From WTFY01 sp964614915 (GTDB lineage Bacteria > Pseudomonadota > Gammaproteobacteria > UBA4575), in the NCBI GenBank assembly GCA_964614915.1, contig CAZTNC010000008.1:62001-126000 (forward strand): 64,000 bases of DNA. Direction: 5' to 3'. This document shows, one piece after another, positions 42,417 through 51,239 of this stretch. The position numbers were made by a program, and so were the translations under genes. Position 1 is the stretch's first letter, and every line of letters starts with the position of its first letter. A model generated the notes under the pieces. The model was not told the DNA's origin and searched no databases. It was given only the letters and a program-made list of their open reading frames with translations.

Positions 42417-42824
42417 TTATCTTCTTTTACGCCCGACTTTAAATTTCTTCATGGTCTGTACGTAGTTTTGGCAGGGGATTTCCTCAAGAGAGTGATAGTG
42501 CTTCACAGCCAGGTCGAGCGATTGGTAAATGTTTTCAACGTGGTCTGCGGGCGCATGCACCACATCACGGGTCAGTCCCAGCAACCCCCCAAACTGGATT
42601 TTGACATACACGCTGTGCGGTGTTTTCAGGAGGTCATCTTCGGCATCAAATGCGGGAAGGCCGACTTCCTTGAATCTTTCCAGTACATCCCTGCACAAGC
42701 GGCTCGCATCCTCGGAACTGCAGGCAATATCCGGACCCGATCTCCGGGTTACCATGCGGGCCTTCTCACAGGCATAGTCTTCCCGAATCATGGTCGCTGC
42801 AAAGCTGCATTTGCAGTCCGTCAT
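42417..42824 (-). CDS. cysteine-rich conserved protein, paralogue A
   Basis: A 135-residue protein of unknown function starting MTDCKCSFAATMIREDYACE. Cysteines at 6, 19, 35 and 44, then a KIQFGGLLGL motif (75-84) and a basic C-terminus. These positions align without gaps with the protein at 54720-55202 (its Cys18, 31, 47, 56 and KIQNGGMLGL), so the two are paralogues. Four conserved cysteines suggest binding of an iron-sulfur cluster or zinc, or redox chemistry; this is inference. ATG at 42824 overlaps the stop of the upstream flavoprotein gene (ATGA), so they are translationally coupled and may work together. sseA follows 31 bases downstream. A possible link to sulfur metabolism rests only on this context. 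Confidence 0.75.
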   Translation of the reverse strand: MTDCKCSFAATMIREDYACEKARMVTRRSGPDIACSSEDASRLCRDVLERFKEVGLPAFDAEDDLLKTPHSVYVKIQFGGLLGLTRDVVHAPADHVENIYQSLDLAVKHYHSLEEIPCQNYVQTMKKFKVGRKRR

Positions 42825-43873
42825 GCTCCAGCCTCGACGTGGATACATTTCAGATCAGGATTCCCGCGGATCGGCTCATGGTGAAGCTGGTGGGACTGGA
42901 ATCCCTTTTGCGTGAGCAATTGACGGACAAGTTTGGTGATCAGATCGGGCAAGGCCGTGAATACATCTGCATCTTCGAGATGTTCAACCTGCTGCAGAGC
43001 CAAAGAAAGCTTTTCCTCTATGCCCAGCAACCCTTCGAACCGGTCATCGGCAATGTCTTCCTGTAGATGAATAGGGATGTATGTCAACTGGTCAAGAGCA
43101 TCGGCCCATGAGCGGCAAAGGTTGTGCATGTACAGCCCTTCTGCCCCACACCCCAGCCAGTACAGATAGATTGGGCGCTCGCTGTCCTGGTCCGTAACGT
43201 GTTCCATCAGGCTCTTGACAGCGGCAAAACCGGTGTCGAAAGCGATCATCACCAGCGGGTTATCCTTGGATTCATCGATTACGAAGTCCCCGTAGGGCCC
43301 GTGTACGTCTAGCCATGCACCTACACTCAGGCGGTTGAAAACCGTATCGGAAAACGGATCGCCGTCCTGTTTGCGCACATGGAATTCCAGTCTTTTCGCA
43401 TCGCACGGACAGCTGGCGATGGCATAGTGGTGTGACTCCTGTTGCGCATCGGTCACCTGCATGTACTGGCCTGCCAGAAATCTCAGGCGAATGCTGCGTG
43501 GAACCTGGGTGGTGATGATCGCAAGGTCATCACTGATACGGTCGATTTTTCGCACCTTGACGCGCATCTCCTGCACCGGGATATCGTCAGGAACCTCTGC
43601 GATCTCCGCATCAATCACCACATCACTCTGACAGGCATTTGAGCACATCAGGGCATGACCCTGGATTTTCTCGGCTTCCCGGATCACAAAATCATGCGCG
43701 CGCATCAGCCTGGTGTCGCCGCTCACGATTTTCGCCTTGCACAGGCCGCAATTGCCGTTGCTGCAGCCGTAGTTCAGGGGAATTCCCGCGCGAATGGCCG
43801 CATCAAGAATCGATTCATGCGCTTCTGCATGAAAGCGTTTCCCGGAAGTTGTCAGGCGCACTTCAAATGACAT
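42821..43873 (-). CDS. 2Fe-2S ferredoxin-flavoprotein (reductase-like, altered NAD site)
   Basis: A 350-residue protein with an N-terminal plant-type 2Fe-2S domain (CSNGNCGLC at about 37-45 and a later Cys in ALMC) and a ferredoxin-reductase-like module from about residue 100. Family order matches CDP-4-keto-6-deoxyglucose-reductase or phenol-hydroxylase-reductase types. The FAD motif usually R-x-Y-S reads HHYAIAS; the NAD loop usually GGTGFAP reads FDTGFAA; and the CGPPxM motif reads TALPDLI. So NAD(P)H binding is doubtful. It overlaps by four bases with the cysteine-rich gene downstream, a likely electron partner. ATG at 43873. Confidence 0.8.
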   Translation of the reverse strand: MSFEVRLTTSGKRFHAEAHESILDAAIRAGIPLNYGCSNGNCGLCKAKIVSGDTRLMRAHDFVIREAEKIQGHALMCSNACQSDVVIDAEIAEVPDDIPVQEMRVKVRKIDRISDDLAIITTQVPRSIRLRFLAGQYMQVTDAQQESHHYAIASCPCDAKRLEFHVRKQDGDPFSDTVFNRLSVGAWLDVHGPYGDFVIDESKDNPLVMIAFDTGFAAVKSLMEHVTDQDSERPIYLYWLGCGAEGLYMHNLCRSWADALDQLTYIPIHLQEDIADDRFEGLLGIEEKLSLALQQVEHLEDADVFTALPDLITKLVRQLLTQKGFQSHQLHHEPIRGNPDLKCIHVEAGA

Positions 43874-44026
43874 GCCGTGAATACATCCGTATTTCGTTCA
43901 TGAGAGGATACATAACGCAAAAGGCTCTTGCAGACAATACGTCATCGGGAACGCCAGCTTGCACCATGGGCCAGGTTCCAGTATTTTGTCGGCCCGTAAA
44001 CCACGTGACACTCGACAGACACCCTC

Positions 44027-44638
44027 ATGCCCGCAACCGCCGCCGCGACCCGCCCTGCAGCCCCGGACACCCATCATGACTTTACCCACTGCAAGCGCCT
44101 GCGAGTCGGTATCGTCTCAGACACCCACGGGTACATCGACACGGACATTTATAACCAGCTCGAGGGATGCGACCTGATCCTGCATGCCGGGGACATCGGC
44201 TCCAGCCGTGTGCTGCACCAGCTAGGGGAACTCTGTGAAAACGTCATCGCCGTGCAGGGCAACAACGACTGCACCGAGAAGTGGCCTACACAGGAGCACC
44301 GGGAACTCATGTGTATTGGCAAACTTGCCGAAATCAAGCTGCCCGGCGGCAGCATCATGCTGATGCACGGAGATGCATACGGCATGCCTGGTCGGCGACA
44401 CGCAGAAATGCGCCAACACTTCGCGGATTCCGCCGCCATTGTTTACGGACACAGCCACATGCTGGTTTGCGATCAGGATGTAAGGCCTTGGGTCCTGAAC
44501 CCGGGAGCTGCCGGAAAATCCCGCACACGGGGTGGTGCGTCCTGCCTGCACATGTCAGTCAGCGCCGGGCAGTGGGAGGTCTCCGAGCATCGTGCCCCGC
44601 AACAAAAAGTAGGGCGCCCTGTCGCACAGGCCTCCTGA
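44027..44638 (+). CDS. YfcE-type metallophosphoesterase
   Basis: A 203-residue calcineurin-like phosphoesterase. Metal ligands are visible in SDTHGY (D and H), LILHAGDIG, VQGNNDC, LMHGDAYG and YGHSHMLV, ending with LNPGAAGKSR. Proteins of this kind hydrolyse phosphodiesters in vitro; the natural substrate is unknown. An N-terminal stretch of about 25 residues rich in Ala, Pro and Thr precedes the catalytic fold and may be non-native, but no better start is present; the ATG has no ribosome-binding site. It converges with adk. Confidence 0.87.
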   Translation: MPATAAATRPAAPDTHHDFTHCKRLRVGIVSDTHGYIDTDIYNQLEGCDLILHAGDIGSSRVLHQLGELCENVIAVQGNNDCTEKWPTQEHRELMCIGKLAEIKLPGGSIMLMHGDAYGMPGRRHAEMRQHFADSAAIVYGHSHMLVCDQDVRPWVLNPGAAGKSRTRGGASCLHMSVSAGQWEVSEHRAPQQKVGRPVAQAS

Positions 44639-44691
44639 AACCTCTCAAGGACAACCAGTAAAACGGCCGCCAACACTGCTGGGCAGCCTGC

Positions 44692-44716
44692 AAAAAATTC
44701 CAAGGCACAGAGCCTT
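44692..44716 (-). terminator. intrinsic terminator of adk
   Basis: On the reverse strand the adk stop is followed at once by AAGGC-TCTGT-GCCTT, a five-base-pair stem, then GGAATTTTTT. The T-run makes this the most convincing intrinsic terminator in the window, though the stem is short. Confidence 0.55.
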
Positions 44717-45372
44717 CACGAGGCCAGGGTGGAAAATATCCGGTCCCGGATTTCTTCTACTGACCCTACGCCCTCAATCCTGAGGTAGGCTGGTGCATCC
44801 GTGTCCCCTTGTTCAGCCCAGCCAGAGTAGTAGCCGATCAGCGGCTTGGTTTGCTGATGGTATACCTTCAGGCGCTCGCGCACGGTCTGCTCCTCATCGT
44901 CCTTGCGCTGCACCAGTTCCTCGCCTGTGACATCATCTCTTCCTTCGACACGGGGCGGGTTGAAATGCACGTGATAGGTGCGCCCTGACGCCGGGTGCAC
45001 GCGTCGCCCGCTCATGCGCCTGACAATTTCTTCATCGCTGACATTAATCTCGACCACGCAGTCAATCCTGACACCTTGCTCCCTCAAGCTTTCTGCCTGG
45101 ACAATGGTCCGGGGAAAGCCGTCAAACAAAAACCCATTCGCGCAATCCTCTTGTGCGATCCGGTCCTTGATCAGCGCAAGGATGGTTTCATCGGAGACCA
45201 GACCGCCTGCCTCCATGATTTTGCGGGCTTCGAGCCCTAGGGGCGTACCTGCTTTCACTGCCGCCCGCAGCATGTCCCCTGTGGATATTTGCGGAATCCC
45301 GTATTTTTCTGCAATGTAGTTCGCCTGGGTACCTTTGCCCGCACCCGGGCCACCCAATAAGATGATGCGCAT
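44716..45372 (-). CDS. adk: adenylate kinase
   Basis: A 218-residue long-form adenylate kinase: P-loop GGPGAGKGTQ near residue 7, GIPQISTGDMLRAAVKAGTPLG, the GFPRTIVQAESL motif, and a full LID domain (GRRVHPASGRTYHVHFNPP). It interconverts ATP, ADP and AMP. I chose ATG at 45372 with GGAG eight bases upstream; the 34-residue extension of the frame is not adenylate kinase sequence. It is divergent from pfp and ends in a probable terminator. Confidence 0.97.
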   Translation of the reverse strand: MRIILLGGPGAGKGTQANYIAEKYGIPQISTGDMLRAAVKAGTPLGLEARKIMEAGGLVSDETILALIKDRIAQEDCANGFLFDGFPRTIVQAESLREQGVRIDCVVEINVSDEEIVRRMSGRRVHPASGRTYHVHFNPPRVEGRDDVTGEELVQRKDDEEQTVRERLKVYHQQTKPLIGYYSGWAEQGDTDAPAYLRIEGVGSVEEIRDRIFSTLAS

Positions 45373-45651
45373 TGTTTTCTCCTTTGATCCGGGGCCGTAC
45401 AATCTGAACCGGCGCCACACCTGCCTGCGGATTCCGATACACTGGGAACAAAACCGAGCGACGTCCCCGGGCAAGCCATGAACTCCGGCCCGGATTATAC
45501 AGAGGATGACCGCGGCTTCTTTGAAAAAGTGGATAGCCGATAGAGAGCGAGCCCGCTAGAAACCTGGTGGACGGCCCACGACAGCATGCGCTGCAGCGCC
45601 TGCCCGTGAAATTCCGGTCCCAACACCTGAACGATTGAAACAGAGGATGGT

Positions 45652-46914
45652 ATGGAAAAACGCAATGCATTTTATGCGCAATCAGGCGGCGTGACCGCGG
45701 TGATCAATGCCACGGCGTGCGGGGTGATCGAGACCGCACGAAAGCACAAGGACAGGATCGGTAAGGTGTACGCCGGTCGCAACGGAATCCTCGGGGCATT
45801 GACGGAAGACCTGATCGACACCTCCAGGGAGTCCACACGTGCAATTGCAGCACTGAGACACACTCCTTCCGGGGCCTTCGGTTCCTGCCGGTACAAGCTG
45901 AAAAGTATCGAGGAAAACCGTGCCCAGTACGAGCGCCTGATGGAGGTTTTCAGGGCCCATGACATCGGCTATTTCTTTTACAACGGTGGCGGAGACTCGC
46001 AGGACACCTCGCATAAGGTTTCACAGCTCAGTAGGAAAATGGGCTACCCGATCCAGTGCATCGGCATCCCCAAGACCGTCGACAACGACCTGCCCGTAAC
46101 CGACAACTGCCCAGGATTCGGGTCGGTGGCGAAATACGTGGCCGTCTCGATCAGGGAAGCGGCGTTCGATGTGAAATCCATGGCTGAAACCTCGACCAAA
46201 GTGTTCGTTATGGAGGTCATGGGGCGTCATGCCGGGTGGATTGCTGCGGCAAGTGGGCTTGCAAGGGAGAGCGAAGGGGATGCGCCCCACATAATACTGT
46301 TCCCTGAAATTGCCTTTGAACGGAAACGGTTCCTGAGTCGGGTCAAAAAATGCGTGGACCGGTACGGTTACTGTGTGGTCTGCGTTTCCGAGGGCGCACG
46401 GTTTAAAAACGGCAGATTCCTGGCGGATGCCGGCAGCACGGATGCCTTCGGCCACAAGCAGCTGGGTGGGGTCGCACCGGTCGTTGCGGACATAATAAAG
46501 CAGGCGCATGGCTACAAGTATCACTGGGCCGTGGCAGACTATTTGCAGCGGGCAGCCCGGCACATTGCCTCCAAGACGGATGTCGAGCAGGCCTATGCCA
46601 TGGGCAAGGCTGCCGTGCAATTTGCATTACAGGGCAAAACCGCGATTCTGCCCGTCATTGTGCGAACCTCGAACAAGCCGTACCGGTGGAAAATTGGCAG
46701 CACGACATTGGCGAGGGTGGCCAACCGGGAAAAGATGATGCCGCGGAACTACATCACCAAGGACGGCTTTGGCATCACCCAGCGGTGCCGCACTTATCTA
46801 GCTCCCTTGATCCGGGGCGAAGCCTACCCGCCTTACAAAAATGGCCTGCCCGACTACGTTCGGCTCAGGAATGTCCCAGTACTGAAAAGATTGGGTACCG
46901 AATTTCAGACCTGA
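45652..46914 (+). CDS. pfp: pyrophosphate-type 6-phosphofructokinase
   Basis: A 420-residue phosphofructokinase. The nucleotide/phosphate loop reads NGGGDSQDT and the catalytic segment GIPKTVDNDLP. The lysine in PKT is the feature of pyrophosphate-dependent enzymes (ATP-type enzymes have PGT). AQSGGVTAVINA opens the protein and MGRHAGWIAA is intact. In methanotrophs and sulfur oxidisers such enzymes run reversibly with PPi and can act on sedoheptulose phosphates in the Calvin cycle; here I infer a similar role. ATG at 45652 follows AGAGGATGGT. The 279-base upstream gap shows no clear promoter. Confidence 0.9.
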   Translation: MEKRNAFYAQSGGVTAVINATACGVIETARKHKDRIGKVYAGRNGILGALTEDLIDTSRESTRAIAALRHTPSGAFGSCRYKLKSIEENRAQYERLMEVFRAHDIGYFFYNGGGDSQDTSHKVSQLSRKMGYPIQCIGIPKTVDNDLPVTDNCPGFGSVAKYVAVSIREAAFDVKSMAETSTKVFVMEVMGRHAGWIAAASGLARESEGDAPHIILFPEIAFERKRFLSRVKKCVDRYGYCVVCVSEGARFKNGRFLADAGSTDAFGHKQLGGVAPVVADIIKQAHGYKYHWAVADYLQRAARHIASKTDVEQAYAMGKAAVQFALQGKTAILPVIVRTSNKPYRWKIGSTTLARVANREKMMPRNYITKDGFGITQRCRTYLAPLIRGEAYPPYKNGLPDYVRLRNVPVLKRLGTEFQT

Positions 46915-46964
46915 ACAAATCTGCCGGCCTGATTCTCGGGCCCATGATTCAGGGCTAGCAGCTG

Positions 46965-47555
46965 CTATTCAAATCCACAGCTTTCATACATGGCAAGGGA
47001 TCCAGGAATAATGCTTTCCAGATTTTCGGAAATGCCCTGGGCATGGTGCAGCACGTTCAGGTAATTGCCATCCACTGAAAACAGCAGTTCGCGAATACCT
47101 TTCATGCCATCCGATTTCAGGTATGTGTGGGCAATCAGCACTTCTGTTTCACCTGCACGCTCGTAACGTTCCCACTTGATTTCTGCAGGACCCAAATTGG
47201 GCAGCAGATAGTATTTGAAGTAGTGCTCCTTGCCTCTCTCAAGCTGTGCCCTCCTCCCCTGGTCCTTGTCCAGATCTTTCAGCTTGAGTCGACTCAAATA
47301 CAGATGATCCACGCGCCATAGCAGACGGGAACCAAGCTTGAACGTGACTGTAGTTCCCAATGCACTTCTTTGATCCCAGATGTGAAGTTGCCGGCTCAAT
47401 GCACCCCCAGGCAACTTGCACCTGAACGTCTTGTCAGGAGAAATATAGTAGCCGTGACTCAGATGCCCATTCAGCAAGAACACGGCACAAGAAGAAGCCA
47501 ACACGATACAACTCAAGGCCAGCATGCCGCGGATCTGTATGACAAACCTGTTCAT
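46965..47555 (-). CDS. putative lipoprotein, 196 aa
   Basis: A secreted protein with a lipobox. ATG at 47555 gives MNRFVIQIRGMLALSCIVLA, a charged start and hydrophobic core ending in LASSC (residues about 19-23), so the cysteine is probably lipidated. The mature part is a beta-rich domain (SPDKTFRCKLPGGALSR, HYFKYYLLPNLGPAEIKWERY, ELLFSVDGNYLNVLHHA) without known motif. The longer frame from 47603 adds non-signal residues. It converges with pfp and lies just downstream of no clear operon partner. Confidence 0.65.
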   Translation of the reverse strand: MNRFVIQIRGMLALSCIVLASSCAVFLLNGHLSHGYYISPDKTFRCKLPGGALSRQLHIWDQRSALGTTVTFKLGSRLLWRVDHLYLSRLKLKDLDKDQGRRAQLERGKEHYFKYYLLPNLGPAEIKWERYERAGETEVLIAHTYLKSDGMKGIRELLFSVDGNYLNVLHHAQGISENLESIIPGSLAMYESCGFE

Positions 47556-47648
47556 GACAGCGGTACGCACAGGTTGGACCAGCCTAGAGGGCGACACCTG
47601 CAATAAATTTGGCGGCTGGGTTTTGCAGTCCTGACCGGGCGGGCCAGG

Positions 47649-49499
47649 CTAGAACATCTCCGATGCATCGACATCCGTTTTCGAGTCATCCTCTACCTGA
47701 TCGCGCGAAGGGATGTAATCACCCGTGATCATCTGATCATAGCTCATTCCTGGTCCGACCATAGGGTAAACCCCGGCATCGGGGTCGATCATGACTTCCA
47801 AGAAGGCGGGGCCTTCAAATTCCATGAATTCCTTGATCACTGGCTGGAGATCAGCATTTCTTTCCAGCCGTACCGCATACTCGTAGCCATCCGCCTGTGC
47901 CGCCCTGATGAAATCCTTTTTGTGCAAAGACTTGTCGCTGGCAGACAATCTGCCCTTGAAGAACAGTTTCTGCCATTGTTTCACCATGCCGTCACCCAGG
48001 TTGTTCAGCACCACAATCTTGATCGGCAACTCGTAGGTCGTCACCGTCTCGAGTTCGCCCAGGTTCATGCGGATGCTGGCATCCCCGTCAATGTCAATGA
48101 CCACACGATCCGGTTGTGCAAACTGGGCACCGATCGCCGCCGGCAGGCCAAAACCCATCGTGCCCATGCTGCCTGAGGTCAACCACAGGCGCGGGGACCT
48201 GAAATCAAAATACTGCGCCGCCCACATCTGGTGTTGTCCGACGCCCGTACTGATGATCGCCCTGCCTTCCGTGTAGCGGTTGATTTCCTCAATCACGGCA
48301 TAGGGCTGGATCAGCACACTTTGCCTGTCATAGTTCATGGCGTACGTACTTTTCAGCTCTGCGATGTGCGCACTCCAGGCCGTGTACTCCTTGATGAATT
48401 TGCGAGTGTGGACCCCGTAATCCAGCAGTTTTTTCGCAGCCTGTGGCAACAGCCCTACATGGTGCCAATCCACCGCCTTGACCTTGTGTATCTCGGAAGG
48501 ATCGACATCGAGATGGGCGATAAACCTCGCCTGGGGAGCAAACTTGTCCGGCACGGCGGCCACACGGTCGTCAAAACGCGCACCGACGGCAATCAGCAAG
48601 TCGCAATCCTCGACGGCGTAGTTCGCAAAAGCCGTGCCGTGCATGCCAAGCATGTGCAGGGAGCGTTCCTGCGTCGTGTCATAGGTACCGATGCCCATCA
48701 GCGTTGTCACCACCGGGATTTTGAATTGATCCGCAAACGCTCGAACCTCATTGACGGCATTCCCGTTGATCACACCCCCGCCGGCATAGAGCAGTGGCCG
48801 CTCTGATTTTTCAAGGGCATCAAACAAAAGCCTGCATTTCTCGTCCGACAACAAATTTTCGGCCACCTCCGCGATGCGCTCGCGGTAGCCCCGGATCAGC
48901 AATTTCCCCTTGCCCCTAAACACGCCTTCCCAGTTTTGTACATCCTTGGGAATATCGATCACCACGGGTCCCGGGCGCCCGGTGCGGGCGATTTCAAATG
49001 CCGTGCGAACCGTCGCTTCGAGCTTCTCGGGATCCGTGACCAGAAAAATGTGCTTCGCCACCGCACCCATGATGTTGGCCACGGGGGCCTCCTGAAAGCC
49101 ATCACTGCCAATCGCAGGTGTCGGCACCTGACCGCTGATCACCACGATGGGAACGGAGTCCGCCATGCAGTCGCGTACCGGAGTGACCGTGTTGGTTGCC
49201 CCGGGACCCGAGGTCACCATCACGACACCCACCTTGCCGCTGGCACGTGCGTACCCGGATGCCATGAAACCGGCCCCCTGTTCATTGGCAGGAACAATCA
49301 GCGGCATGGATTCATCGGTTTCCGCATTGAAGCGGAACACCGCATCGTACGTCGGCAGGATAGCGCCGCCGCTGTAACCGAATATGACCTCGGTACCTTC
49401 CTGGGCAAGTACATGCATGATGATCTCCGACCCCAGCATGGTGGTCCCAGCCAAAGGATGAGGCGCAGCATCCTCCTCGATTAGCCAAGCAGGTCGCAT
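47649..49499 (-). CDS. ilvB: acetolactate synthase, large subunit
   Basis: A 616-residue ThDP-dependent acetolactate synthase. The catalytic Glu region is EVIFGYSGGAILPTYDA (Ser where Pro is more common), with VVMVTSGPGATNTVTP, the FAD-domain GGGVINGNA and GIGTYDTTQERSLHMLGMHG, and the ThDP-binding GDASIRMNLGELETV. It makes acetolactate for branched-chain amino acids. The ATG at 49499 gives a 20-residue lead before GSEIIMHVLAQEG, consistent with homologues. The C-terminal tail (SRDQVEDDSKTDVDASEMF) is acidic and slightly long. The regulatory subunit gene ilvH is not adjacent. Confidence 0.95.
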   Translation of the reverse strand: MRPAWLIEEDAAPHPLAGTTMLGSEIIMHVLAQEGTEVIFGYSGGAILPTYDAVFRFNAETDESMPLIVPANEQGAGFMASGYARASGKVGVVMVTSGPGATNTVTPVRDCMADSVPIVVISGQVPTPAIGSDGFQEAPVANIMGAVAKHIFLVTDPEKLEATVRTAFEIARTGRPGPVVIDIPKDVQNWEGVFRGKGKLLIRGYRERIAEVAENLLSDEKCRLLFDALEKSERPLLYAGGGVINGNAVNEVRAFADQFKIPVVTTLMGIGTYDTTQERSLHMLGMHGTAFANYAVEDCDLLIAVGARFDDRVAAVPDKFAPQARFIAHLDVDPSEIHKVKAVDWHHVGLLPQAAKKLLDYGVHTRKFIKEYTAWSAHIAELKSTYAMNYDRQSVLIQPYAVIEEINRYTEGRAIISTGVGQHQMWAAQYFDFRSPRLWLTSGSMGTMGFGLPAAIGAQFAQPDRVVIDIDGDASIRMNLGELETVTTYELPIKIVVLNNLGDGMVKQWQKLFFKGRLSASDKSLHKKDFIRAAQADGYEYAVRLERNADLQPVIKEFMEFEGPAFLEVMIDPDAGVYPMVGPGMSYDQMITGDYIPSRDQVEDDSKTDVDASEMF

Positions 49500-49927
49500 G
49501 ATACTTTAGGAATCCAAGATGGAAGTCATTGACCGGATGACTATATCGTTAAACCAATTATGCTGCCAACCGGAGGCAGACCCTGCATGCCACCAGGCCC
49601 TGGAAACAGATGCGCCAGGCCGTGTTTGCATAACCAATGCTGCAGGCGTGGCATTGGCAAGCACGTTTGGGCATTGGTCGTATCAAGCGCTGCAGCGCGG
49701 GAGGATGCTGGAACGTGATTGAGAAGCAGTTGCATCAAGAGACGGCAAACGCGGTTGCCGAGCAGAAAACCAGCCGCAAACTTTGCTGAAGATCATGCTT
49801 TCGAGGCACCGGTAAAACTCCCTAAATGTTATAAGGCTGCTTTAAACCACCATAACTATATTTTGGTTGAATCGCCGCTATATCGCTATCACACTAGTGC
49901 GTTACAAAAACAGCCTGGACCCTGAAT
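49500..49927. other. intergenic region upstream of aprM and ilvB
   Basis: 428 bases between divergent ilvB and aprM. Short open frames here lack coding character. The aprM-proximal part is AT-rich, with TATAAG at 49830-49835 and a weak TTGGTT/TATCAC pair (49863-49868 and 49887-49892). I see no leucine/valine-rich leader peptide for ilvB attenuation and no riboswitch. Confidence 0.4.
49634..49657. repeat. inverted repeat in the ilvB-aprM intergenic region
   Basis: CCAATGC and GCATTGG separated by ten bases, with another GCATTGG at 49671-49677. The three copies of the same seven-base word within 45 bases could be a regulator binding array or chance. Confidence 0.3.
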
Positions 49928-50707
49928 ATGTTCACCGGCAATCCCTTTGCTGAGCTTTCGACCCACATCCCCAGCGCCGTGGCGCAGGTCTACGTCGTGG
50001 TCATGTTTCTCCTGGTCGTGGCAGGCACACTGATCGACGTCATACATAAAAAAAGTGCCAAGTATTTTTTTGAAGATTGGCAAAAGTCGAAAAGCCAGGG
50101 GACAAGGCAGGTCAGCAGTGGAGAAGTCATGGCCATGGCAGTGCAAACCATGGCAAGTGAGGTGCTGACGTCATCGGAATTTTGTTCTGCCCGGCGCAGG
50201 ATCGCCCATCTGCTGACGATGTACGGCTTCGTCATCTATCTCGTTGCCACCACGATCATGGTATTCGGGTACCCCACCCCGGCCAGTCCGACACCGGTAC
50301 TGTGGCCGTTGCTGTGGCACCTCGGGGCGCTGATGGTTTGTATCGGCGGCTACTGGTTCTGGTTCTTCATTCGGGTCGATGTTACGGCCGAGGGCTATTC
50401 GCCGTTTCGCATTGTGCAGGCTGACCTGTTCATACTCTCACTGGTGGCGAGTACAACACTGGCCCTGCTGTGGTCATGGCTGCCGACGTCGATCATCGGG
50501 TGGTTGCTTTTCGGGTTGTATGTGCTTGCGACCACTGTACTCTTTGGCTCCATTCCCTGGTCCAAGTTCGCGCATATGTTCTTCAAACCCTCTGCTGCCT
50601 TGCAGAAAAGGGTTGCAGAGGCTGCTGGCTCGAGAAGCAATTTGCCGGCACCGGCGGACAAGCCTGAAACATTCGGTTCAGCGCGCGGACTGCCAACGAA
50701 TTACTAA
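49928..50707 (+). CDS. aprM: adenylylsulfate reductase membrane anchor AprM
   Basis: A 259-residue membrane protein with about five helices (for example QVYVVVMFLLVVAGTLIDV, HLLTMYGFVIYLVATTIMV, GALMVCIGGYWFWFFIRVDV, LFILSLVASTTLALLWSWL, IIGWLLFGLYVLATTVLFG). Its position directly before aprBA matches the aprMBA operon of sulfur oxidisers such as Allochromatium, where AprM is thought to link the cytoplasmic reductase to the quinone pool; organisms with this layout usually lack QmoABC beside apr. Two conserved-looking histidines (AHLLTMYG, WHLGALMV) could bind heme. The C-terminal tail is cytoplasmic and proline-rich. Confidence 0.88.
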   Translation: MFTGNPFAELSTHIPSAVAQVYVVVMFLLVVAGTLIDVIHKKSAKYFFEDWQKSKSQGTRQVSSGEVMAMAVQTMASEVLTSSEFCSARRRIAHLLTMYGFVIYLVATTIMVFGYPTPASPTPVLWPLLWHLGALMVCIGGYWFWFFIRVDVTAEGYSPFRIVQADLFILSLVASTTLALLWSWLPTSIIGWLLFGLYVLATTVLFGSIPWSKFAHMFFKPSAALQKRVAEAAGSRSNLPAPADKPETFGSARGLPTNY

Positions 50708-50792
50708 ATCAGCCTGTTCAATCCTTTCCCAGGCCACCATTTGATCCTCAAGAAAATAATCGTTACCCAACAACAGGAGATGACAGAATAGC

Positions 50793-51239
50793 ATGCCCAC
50801 TTTCGTTTACATGACTCGCTGCGATGGTTGTGGTCACTGCGTTGATGTCTGTCCTTCGGACATCATGCACATCGATAAGACCTATCGTCGTGCCTACAAC
50901 ATTGAGCCCAACATGTGCTGGGAGTGTTACTCCTGTGTAAAAGCTTGCCCGCAAAACGCGATTGATGCACGCGGATATGCTGACTTCGCACCTCTCGGTC
51001 ACAGCGTGAGAGCGCTTCGTGAGGAAGAAAAGGGCACGATCTCCTGGAAGATCCTGTTTCGTGACGGGCGTGAAAAGAATTTTGTCTCGCCGATACGAAC
51101 GACCAAGTGGGGAACCATTCCGTCACCGGCCGATCTGGAGACGCCCAGTGCAGAAGCGATGCAATCCCAAGAACTCGCGCACGAACCGGATGCGCTCAAC
51201 ATCGACGGCGGATTGCCTACGTTGAAAGGAGCAGTCTAG
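50793..51239 (+). CDS. aprB: adenylylsulfate reductase beta subunit
   Basis: A 148-residue ferredoxin subunit with two 4Fe-4S motifs: CDGCGHCVDVCPSDIM near the N-terminus and CWECYSCVKACPQNAI near residue 46. A C-terminal tail (WKILFRDGREKNFVSPIRTT) wraps AprA in known structures. It relays electrons to or from the FAD of AprA. It starts with ATG at 50793, 85 bases after aprM, with AGGAG 13 bases upstream. Its stop overlaps the aprA GTG by one base. Confidence 0.97.
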   Translation: MPTFVYMTRCDGCGHCVDVCPSDIMHIDKTYRRAYNIEPNMCWECYSCVKACPQNAIDARGYADFAPLGHSVRALREEEKGTISWKILFRDGREKNFVSPIRTTKWGTIPSPADLETPSAEAMQSQELAHEPDALNIDGGLPTLKGAV

